From Bufo bufo (taxonomy: Eukaryota > Chordata > Amphibia > Anura > Bufonidae), in contig NC_053391.1 in NCBI RefSeq assembly GCF_905171765.1, forward strand, positions 193,884,559-193,948,558: a DNA stretch of 64,000 nucleotides, written 5' to 3'. The position numbers and the translations under genes were made by a program. Position 1 is the first letter of the stretch. Each line of letters starts with the position of its first letter. This document shows positions 57,401 through 64,000 of the stretch, one piece after another. The notes beneath the pieces are model-generated. The model worked only from the letters and a program-made list of their open reading frames with translations. It was not told where the DNA came from and ran no database searches.

Positions 57401-57866
57401 TCTCTTCCACCCCTGGGGAAGGGCTAGGTGGATGCCCTTGGGAAACCCTGGCAGCAGAGTCTTCAAACAGCATAAGAGACTGCTGCATAACTTGAGGCTC
57501 AGACAGTTTCCCTGATATGCATGGGGGTGATGTGACAGACCGATGGGCTTGGTTTTCATGCGCCATCTGTGCGCTTTCTGCAGAAGACTGGGTGGGAGAT
57601 AATGTGAACGTGCTGGATACACTGTCGGCCACCCAATTGACTAATGCCTGTACCTGCTCAGGCCTTACCATCCTTAGAACGGCATTGGGCCCCACCAAAT
57701 ATCGCTGTAAATTCTGCTGGCTACTGGGACCTGAGGTAGTTGGTTCACTAGGACGTGTGGCTGCGGCAGAATGGCCACGTCCTCTCCCAGCACCAGAGGG
57801 TCCACTAACACCACCACGACCATGTCCACGTCCGCGTCCGCGTCCCTTATTAGATGTTTTCCTCAT
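54447..57866 (-). pseudogene. hAT (BED-finger) transposase with a single internal stop
   Basis: Cut-and-paste hAT transposase, 1139 codons from ATG 57866 to the stop near 54447, open except for one amber codon at 56330-56328 (codon 513). Residues 1-45: Arg/Gly-rich, probably nuclear-localising. 150-225: acidic. 284-330: BED zinc finger with C301, C304, H327, H330. 340-400: Ala/Ser/Pro-rich linker. LTTDTWTS holds the first catalytic Asp (D505). After the stop, VVCDNGRNLV holds the second Asp, with CLAH (the C..H motif of hAT enzymes) beyond it, and RWNSTLHML. A Ser/Glu-rich insert follows, then DYWVATLLDPRYKD. The C-terminal dimerisation region WPELAFYALEVLACPAAS ... SERVFSTAGG ends the protein. 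Unlike the 47.6-kb copy it has no frameshift, so inactivation is recent or rescued by readthrough. An internal ATG at 56288 could start a shorter product. Confidence 0.92.
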
Positions 57867-57879
57867 TGTTCCAGTTCAC

Positions 57880-59200
57880 CACAATTTTGAGAATGGCAAA
57901 TTTGGGAATGCTTTTTCAACCCAGAACAAAAAGTCCGCTTTTACGGTCACTAAAAATAACTTGACCAGCTAAAACTGTGCAGATTTGGTTAAATAGAGAT
58001 GTGAGACCTGTTTTTTTTTTGCGCTGTGTGACAGTTATAGGTTTAATCACAGAATGACACTTCTATCAGCACGCTAGCGTGTGTCTTAGGTTTTTCTGAA
58101 TGACACTATCAATACCTTCAATGTAAGATTTTCTTTTTGGGATAGATTTCAAGTAGGCCTCAAATACCACAAACTAGTTATTTTGAGAATGGCAAATTTG
58201 GGAATGCTTTTTCAACCCAGAACAAAAAGTCTGCTTTTACGGTCACTACAAATAACTTGACCAGCTAAAACTGTGCAGATTTGGTTGAATAGAGATGTGA
58301 GACCTGTTTTTTTTTGCGCTGTGTGACAGTTATAGGTTTAATCACAGAATGACACTTCTATCAGCACGCTAGCGTGTGTCTTAGGTTTTTCTGAATGACA
58401 CTATCAATACCTTCAATGTAAGATTTTCTTTTTGGGATAGATTTCAAGTAGGCCTCAAATACCAGAAACTAGTTATTTTGAGAATGGCAAATTTGGGAAT
58501 GCTTTTTCAACCCAGAACAAAAAGTCTGCTTTTACGGTCACTACAAATAACTTGACCAGCTAAAACTGTGCAGATTTGGTTGAATAGAGATGTGAGACCT
58601 GTTTTTTTTTGCGCTGTGTGACAGTTATAGGTTTAATCACAGAATGACACTTCTATCAGCACGCTAGCGTGTGTCTTAGGTTTTTCTGAATGACACTATC
58701 AATACCTTCAATGTAAGATTTTCTTTTTGGGATAGATTTCAAGTAGGCCTCAAATACCACAAACTAGTTATTTTGAGAATGGCAAATTTGGGAATGCTTT
58801 TTCAACCCAGAACAAAAAGTCTGCTTTTACGGTCACTACAAATAACTTGACCAGCTAAAACTGTGCAGATTTGGTTGAATAGAGATGTGAGACCTGTTTT
58901 TTTTGCGCTGTGTGACAGTTATAGGTTTAATCACAGAATGACACTTCTATCAGCACACTAGCGTGTGTCTTAGGTTTTTCTGAATGACACTATCAATACC
59001 TTCAATGTAAGATTTTCTTTTTGGGATAGATTTCAAGTAGGCCTCAAATACCACAAACTAGTTATTTTCAGAATGGCAAATTTGGGAATGCTTTTTCAAC
59101 CCAGAACAAAAAGTCTGCTTTTACGGTCACTACAAATAACTTGACCAGCTAAAACTGTGCAGATTTGGTTGAATAGAAATGTCAGGTCTATTTTTTAGGC
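57880..59200 (-). repeat. 295-bp tandem array, about 4.5 units
   Basis: TGTGCAGATTTGG recurs at about 57977, 58271, 58567, 58861 and 59156, spacing about 295. Same unit as 30181-33169 in opposite orientation. It sits between promoter and transposase start, so transposase transcripts would carry it as a leader or spliced intron. Confidence 0.93.
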
Positions 59201-59644
59201 GCTGGGTGACAGGCTCAACTTGCCCCTGATGTAATATATGGCCAAAAAATAACCAGACTGTTGATGGTTAAATGCACTTGGGTGACACAGGCTCAGCCTG
59301 CAGCTGATGTAGTATATGGCCAAAAAATAATCAGACTGTTGATGGTTAAATGCACTTGGGTGACACAGGCTCAGCCTGCAGCTGATGTAGGATATAGCAC
59401 AAAATAACCACACTATCGATGGTTAAATACACTTGGTGATAGCTCGTGCTAGCGCACCACAAGTCACAAAATGGCCGCCGATCACCCCAGAAAAAAAGTG
59501 ATCTAAAAACGCTCTGGGCAGCCTCAAAAAAGTGAGCAAGTCAATAATAGCACTTCAATGATCCACAGCTGCAGATCGATCACAGAATGAAGTCTTTTGG
59601 AGGAGTTAATCTGCCTAATCTCGCCCTAACGTCGCAGCTGCAAC

Positions 59645-59704
59645 CTCTCCCTATACTGATCATAGCAGAGTGACGTGCGGCGCTACGTGACTCCAGCTTA
59701 AATA
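59645..59704 (-). promoter_or_regulatory. hAT transposase TATA-like promoter
   Basis: The minus strand has TATTTAAG (59704-59697) and then the GTCACTCTGCTATGATCAG block, conserved with the first copy at 29601. It points toward the transposase. Confidence 0.5.
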
Positions 59705-59959
59705 GAGGCTGGGTCACATGGTGCACTGGCCAATCACAGCCATGCCAATAGTAGGCATGGCTGTGATGGCCTCTTGGGCCAAGTAGTATGACGCTTGTTG
59801 ATTGGCTGCTTTGCAGCCTTTCAAAAAGCGCCAAGAAAGCGCCGAACACCGAACCCGAACCCAGACTTTTACGAAAATGTTCGGGTTCGGGTCCGTGTCA
59901 CGGACACCCCAAAATTCGGTACGAACCCGAACTATACAGTTCGGGTTCGCTCATCCCTA

Positions 59960-60275
59960 CTGGTGTTGGTTTATCCTCCATCTGACAGAGAAGCTGGGGA
60001 GTCTCTGTGTTTTAGGACCTATGAATTTGTGCCGTGCTAAAGGGCTGAGAGCCGAATGCCGGGAAACAGGCCCCTAAATCCTTCTGTGGACTGCGGGTGG
60101 AAAACTGCTAAACCAGGTGAACATTTTGTTCTATGGACATTGCATTGTGTGAACAAAACACCAAGATTGTGAATGGTCATTTTGTTTTTCCTTATCTGTG
60201 AATAAACACGGAACTGTTAAAGTTAAAGACTTTCTGATTGCCTCTATAGCCTGTCTACCAGGGCAAAACCACACA
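59960..60275 (+). mobile_element. gypsy 3' LTR, right part
   Basis: Resumes with CTGGTGTTGGTTTATCC and continues GTCTCTGTGTTTTAGGACC, AATAAACACGG (polyadenylation signal at about 60201), ending AAAACCACACA before a TA run. With the left part the LTR is about 570 bp. Confidence 0.8.
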
Positions 60276-60293
60276 ATATATATATATATATAT

Positions 60294-60761
60294 TGTGATA
60301 CCAATGCTGGATTGGTAGTGGAAGGGAGGTATATTTCCCCAAGATTCCTCTCCTATGTAAGTAGCAGGTGAAAGACTCTCACCTGTGAGGTAATTAATGA
60401 AGCAGCACTGAGGGTGGGGATATAACAGAGTCAGGAGGTCAGTCAGTCTCTCTCTGCCTGGGGACACAGAAAGCATGTCTGTGTGAGTGAGCAAACTGTG
60501 AGTACTAGGTTGCTGAAGCCTTGTTTTGTGAGCTGGCTGGGAGAAGCCCTCCAGCAGATAGATAGGAACCGTTAATGTTTAGTAAGTGCCGGACAGGCAA
60601 GACTTTTCTTTTTGTTGTTTTATTTTATTTATGCAACCTGCTCAATAAACCTGGCTCCAGGCCAGCTGAAAACTTATACCTTGGTGGCTGGTCAGAATTG
60701 TGTGAAACAGACAAGTGTCCTTTGACCCCAGCAAAGGCGATCCCGAGCTTATCCCCCCACA
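60294..60761 (+). mobile_element. solo LTR of a related gypsy element
   Basis: 468 bp starting TGTGATACC and ending CCCCCCACA, with TA microsatellite on both sides. Internal GGGAGGTATATTTCC...AAGATTCCTCTCC parallels GGAAGGTATGTGTCACC...AGATTTCTGGCC of the other LTR. GGATATAACAGAG may be the TATA box and AATAAACCTGG (about 60642) the polyadenylation signal. Confidence 0.7.
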
Positions 60762-60783
60762 ATATATATATATATATATATAT

Positions 60784-60994
60784 ATACTGAAGAAAATCCA
60801 GCGGGAGCACCACCAGGAGTCGGGTGCAAAATCCAAAGAGGCAGCGGTAATGCCCCAACAATACGATTAGAAGAAAGCAGGACTGCACTCCAAGTAAAGT
60901 GAAAAATCAGTGAAGCTTTATTCACCCATAACTTTGGCAACTTAGCGACGTTTCGGCTCACAAGAGCCTTCTTCCAGTCCTGCTTTCTTCTAAT

Positions 60995-60996
<2 letters not shown>
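60784..60996 (-). repeat. Penelope-like 3' tail in TA microsatellite
   Basis: The minus strand has GACTGGAAGAAGGCTCTTG then TGAGCCGAAACGTCGC, a hammerhead-like stem with GAAAC, and AATAAAGC. TA runs lie on both sides. CCTGCTTTCTTCTAA at the right end is inversely repeated at about 60870-60885. Confidence 0.5.
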
Positions 60997-61028
<32 letters not shown>

Positions 61029-61227
61029 AAATGAGAAAAAATGGCAGCACAGATAATAATAGTAATAAACGGGTGCAGCGCCCTATGGGAATAAGCATTT
61101 ACTCAGCAATTACCCACCATATAGAATACCAAGAGAAGGGCAGCACTCCAAAAATAGAAAAAATAAAATCTTTTTATTCACCCATGCGGCATAGCAACAT
61201 TTTGGCTCAACATTAGAGCCTTTCTCA

Positions 61228-61230
<3 letters not shown>
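61029..61230 (-). repeat. second Penelope-like 3' tail in TA microsatellite
   Basis: The minus strand has CTTGAGAAAGGCTC, ATGTTGAGCCAAAATG and AATAAAAAGA. Similar layout to the neighbouring tail, more decayed. Between TA runs. Confidence 0.5.
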
Positions 61231-61262
<32 letters not shown>

Positions 61263-61265
<3 letters not shown>

Positions 61266-61629
61266 TTGAAACTCGAAAAATTTGAAAATCGTGCAAAAGT
61301 ACATTTATTTCAGTAATGCAAAATAAAAGGAATTGCATTAATGCAGCTTAAAATTAGAATTTTGTGAAAAGGTTCAATATTCTAGGCTCAAAGTGTCACA
61401 ATCTAGTCAGCTAATTAATCCATACCCCCTGAGCAAAATTGGTACCTCAAAATTGAGAATTTGGGGTTTCATAAGCGGTAAGCCATTATCATCCAAATTA
61501 TAACAAATAAAGGCTTGAAATATCTCGCTTTGCATGTAATGAGTCTATCTCATATGTTAGTTTCACCTTTTAAGTTGCATTACTGAAATAAATAAACTTT
61601 GCACAATATTCAAATTTTTCGAGTTTCAC

Positions 61630-61632
<3 letters not shown>
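61263..61632. repeat. mariner-like MITE
   Basis: Long inverted ends, CAGTTGAAACTCGAAAAATT and AATTTTTCGAGTTTCACCTG, inserted at TA (61261-61262, 61633-61634). 370 bp, no transposase. Confidence 0.8.
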
Positions 61633-61674
<42 letters not shown>

Positions 61675-61677
<3 letters not shown>

Positions 61678-62745
61678 TGCTCAAAAAAATAAAGGGAACA
61701 CTTAAACAACACAATGTAACTCCAAGTCAATCACACTTCTGTGAAATCAAACTGTCCACTTAGGAAGCAACACTGAGTGACAATCAATTTCACATGCTGT
61801 TGTGCAAATGGGATAGACAACAGGTGGAAATTATAGGCAATTAGAAAGACACCCCCAATAAAGGAGTGGTTCTGCAGGTGGTGACCACAGACCACTTCTC
61901 TGTTCCTATGCTTCCTGGCTGAGGTTTTGGTCACTTTTGAATGCTGGCAGTGCTTTCACTCTAGTGGTAGCATGAGACGGAGTCTACAACCCACACAAGT
62001 GGCTCAGGTAGTGCAGCTTATCCAGGATGGCACATCAATGCGAGCTGTGGCAAGAAGGTTTGCTGTGTCTGTCAGCGTAGTGTCCAGAGCATGGAGGCGC
62101 TACCAGGAGACAGGCCAGTACATCAGGAGACGTGGAGGAGGCCGTAGGAGGGCAACAACCCAGCAGCAGGACCGCTACCTCCGCCTTTGTGCAAGGAGGA
62201 ACAGGAGGAGCACTGCCAGAGCCCTGCAAAATGACCTCCAGCAGGCCACAAATGTGCATGTGTCTGCTCAAACGGTCAGAAACAGACTCCATGAGGGTGA
62301 TATGAGGGCCCGACGTCCACAGGTGGGGGTTGTGCTTACAGCCCAACACCGTGCAGGACGTTTGGCATTTGCCAAAGAACACCAAGATTGGCAAATTTGC
62401 CACTGGCGCCCTGTGCTCTTCACAGATGAAATCAGGTTCACACTGAGCACATGTGACAGATGTGACAGAGTCTTGAGACGCCGTGGAGAACGTTCTGCTG
62501 CCTGCAACATCCTCCAGCATGACCGGTTTGGCATTGGGTCAGTAATGGTGTGGGGTGGCATTTCTTTGGAGGGCCGCACAGCCCTCCATGTGCTCGCCAG
62601 AGGTAGCCTGACTGCCATTAGGTACCGAGATGAGATCCTCAGACCCCTTGTGAGACCATATGCTGGTGCGGTTGGCCCTGGGTTCCTCCTAATGCAAGAC
62701 AATGCTAGACCTCATGTGGCTGGAGTGTGTCAGCAGTTCCTGCTG
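61675..62745 (+). mobile_element. Tc1-like transposon, 3'-truncated
   Basis: Left end CACTGCTCAAAAAAATAAAG after TA (61673-61674), a subterminal repeat region, then the transposase. The element breaks off at about 62741, just after the second catalytic motif, where a DIRS-like repeat begins. Confidence 0.85.
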
Positions 62746-62772
62746 GAATGGATTATCTCGGCAAAGGAGTAG
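61972..62772 (+). pseudogene. Tc1-like transposase lacking the third catalytic residue
   Basis: Start taken at ATG 61972 ([20 protein letters not shown]); an in-frame ATG at 61927 lies upstream, but the family normally starts here. Residues 1-60 form the first helix-turn-helix ([20 protein letters not shown]). [14 protein letters not shown] introduces the second, and QTVRNRLHE closes the paired-like domain. Catalytic core: [11 protein letters not shown] (first Asp), [28 protein letters not shown] (second Asp). The frame then runs into foreign sequence (EWIISAKE, stop), losing PDLNPIEHLWD-type sequence with the third acidic residue. About 70-80 residues are missing. Undamaged up to the break, so truncation alone inactivates it. 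Confidence 0.9.
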
Positions 62773-62781
62773 TGCTCACTA

Positions 62782-63046
62782 ATCGTTAATTTCTAACGAT
62801 AATTTGTTTTCCCTTAGTCCTAACAGCAGCACAGATGGGGTTAACCACCCCCCATGGACTGATAGGACCGGCAGAATTTTTAATGAGCCCAAGTAATAAT
62901 TAAACACTTAAACCTCCCCTATAAAGGAGGGAATCACCTCCAGCCCATTGTGTTATAGCAAGAAAAAACTAGTATTACTAGGGTGGGAAATTTGTGTGCT
63001 GCTGTTAGGACTAAGGGAAAACAAATTATCGTTAGAAATTAACGAT
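62782..63046. repeat. perfect 51-bp inverted repeats of a DIRS-like element
   Basis: ATCGTTAATTTCTAACGATA ... AGTCCTAACAGCAGCAC at 62782-62832 and its exact reverse complement at 62996-63046. The spacer is 163 bp. It lies just beyond the C-terminus of a DIRS-type recombinase, where inverted terminal and internal complementary repeats of DIRS elements occur. Confidence 0.7.
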
Positions 63047-63099
63047 TCCCTTACGTCCTACCAGCAGAACAGATGGGGAGATAGCAAGAAGAACCCCTA

Positions 63100-64000
63100 G
63101 GGAGGGCCATCATGCCTGGAAGAACTAAGAATAGTCTGCCCAAAGGCCGAGTACTCAGCTAATCTGGCATCTAGTCTATAATGGGAGATGAATGTTGATT
63201 CAGAGCTCCAGGAGGCAGATTTACAAATCATGTCGAGCGGAAGAAGACTCCTCTCGGCAAAAGAAGTAGCTACAATTCTCGTAGAATGGGCTTTTACAAA
63301 CCCCGGAGGGTCTAGAGATTGGGAAATAAAGGATTCCCCATTAGCCTCATTAATCCATCGACTGATGGATGGTTTAGACGCCTTACGGCCTTTAAACTTA
63401 CCGGCAAACAGGATTAGAAGATTTTCATTTTTCCTGAACTCCTTGATCTATCCACATAGATCCGGAGGCATCTCGAGACATCCAAAGGATGTATAGCAGG
63501 TTCCTCGGAGGAGGTAGAAGGTCTAGAAAGAACCGGGAGGGATATCACCTGGTTGATATTCTGGAAAGAAGGAACCTTAGGCCTAAAGTACGGGAGAAAT
63601 CTTAAAAGGACCCGGTCTTGCAACAAAATGGTATAGGGCTTGTGCGCTGATAGAGCTTGAAGCTCAGAGACCCTCTTGGCCGAAGTCACAGCAAGGAGAA
63701 AAACAAGTTTCCATGTGACAAACTTGAAATCTACCTCCTCCAAAGGCTCAAAAGGGGGAGATGTTAACCCCTTGAGAATTACTGATAAATCCCATTGAGG
63801 GATGGGTTTCAGTACTGTAGGCTTTAATCTTTCAGCTCCTTTAAGGAACTGTTTGATGAGCGGGTCCTGCGAAAAAGACTTGTTGAAACAAGCTGAAATG
63901 GCTGAAACTTGAACCCTCAGGTAGATTGAGCAAGGCCTTTGTCACGGCCATCTTGCAGAAACTGAAGGATGATGGGGAGGGGCGGATCTGCAGACACCAC
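63100..64000 (-). pseudogene. DIRS-type tyrosine recombinase, cut by window edge
   Basis: Site-specific recombinase that circular DIRS retrotransposons use in place of an integrase. The minus strand reads, from 64000: ILQFLQDGRDKGLAQST, a frame change, VQVSAISACFNKSFSQDPLI, FVTWKLVFLLAVTSAKRVSEL (first catalytic Arg), RPKVPSFQNIN, SRCLRIYVDRS, a frame change near 63414, FVKAHSTR (H..R box, His at 63288-63286), ICKSASWSSESTFISHYRLD (nucleophile Tyr at 63180-63178). All recognised active-site residues of this part are present, but at least two frameshifts break it. Reverse transcriptase would lie to the right, outside the window. Confidence 0.8.

Larger units (their letters stand above)
52946..59959 (-). 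mobile_element. hAT element with nearly intact transposase
   Basis: A 7.0-kb copy inserted in the gypsy 3' LTR. Ends are TAGAGTTGAGCGAACA (52946) and, inverted, TAGGGATGAGCGAACC (59959). The duplication is imperfect (CTGGTTTT before, CTGGTGTT after, with one extra T). Read on the minus strand: TIR, TATA-like promoter (about 59704-59697), short repeats, 295-bp array, transposase, 141-bp array, TIR. It is the closest local source of transposase for the Piwi-bearing copy at 29346, apart from one stop codon. Confidence 0.92.
50607..60275 (+). mobile_element. Ty3/gypsy element, deleted and split by hAT
   Basis: Parts on the plus strand: 5' LTR fragment (50607-50944), intrusive piggyBac-like fragment (50945-51953), polymerase/RNase H remnant (51959-52677), polypurine tract, and 3' LTR (52680-60275) containing the 7-kb hAT copy. 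The gag, protease, integrase and primer-site regions are missing. RNase H runs straight into the polypurine tract, without an integrase after it. Confidence 0.75.

Noticed and set aside
60940..60985. Active hammerhead in the TA-flanked Penelope-like tail
   Set aside because: The stem and GAAAC are present, but the CTGANGA core has an extra base and no room for helix III, so only hammerhead-like ancestry is claimed.
63188..63496. 102-codon plus-strand frame
   Set aside because: It is the shadow of the DIRS tyrosine recombinase read on the minus strand (H..R and Tyr boxes).

Overview
The window looks like a transposon-rich stretch of a frog (anuran) nuclear genome. The evidence is the repeat mix: Penelope-like retroelements, a DIRS tyrosine-recombinase element, a Ty3/gypsy element with RNase H next to its 3' LTR, L1/Tx1- and CR1-like LINE remnants, Tc1/mariner copies, several hAT families and many TTA/TAA- or TTAA-flanked foldback elements, with no prokaryotic gene organisation. 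No complete host gene is present. The only hint of one is a pair of weak minus-strand candidate exons at 10.1-11.2 kb.

Layout. 1-18.4 kb: MITEs and foldbacks (hAT-like, piggyBac-like with TTAA, PIF/Harbinger-like with TTA/TAA) in otherwise unique DNA. 18.9-24.5 kb: a broken Penelope-like element whose leader exists as an inverted duplicate, with a 1.9-kb Harbinger-like foldback between the arms. 24.9-29.3 kb: a hAT MITE with perfect 8-bp duplications, a broken Tc1 and tandem-repeat hAT debris. 29.3-38.9 kb: an L1-like LINE cut by several insertions, including a 6.7-kb hAT element. 38.9-41.7 kb: a second Penelope-like element (GIY-YIG domain, hammerhead ribozyme, snap-back end) and a hAT MITE holding a direct-repeat element. 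42.4-47.6 kb: a piggyBac-like element, a 1.4-kb hAT element with a 26-bp minisatellite, and a LINE 3' end. 47.6-50.6 kb: an old hAT with degenerate transposase. 50.6-60.3 kb: a gypsy element set in a TA microsatellite, its 3' LTR split by a 7.0-kb hAT copy with a nearly intact transposase. 60.3-64 kb: solo LTR, Penelope-like tails, mariner MITE, truncated Tc1 and a DIRS fragment.

The most striking feature is in the 29.3-36.1 kb hAT element. It is a close relative, in opposite orientation, of the 52.9-60.0 kb copy. Both have the same terminal repeats, the same promoter-proximal 295-bp tandem array and the same distal 141-bp tandem array. Where the second copy carries its transposase, the first carries a 0.66-kb foreign block on the minus strand: the end of a retroviral-type LTR with a polyadenylation signal, an exact 18-nt tRNA-His primer binding site, a short leader, and an open frame encoding the N-terminal ~96 residues of PIWIL1, the germline piRNA-binding Argonaute. 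Transcription from the hAT's own conserved TATA-like promoter would read this Piwi fragment in antisense. Thus a DNA transposon carries an LTR-Piwi chimera in place of its transposase, a candidate for anti-Piwi small-RNA production or simply for passive transduplication.
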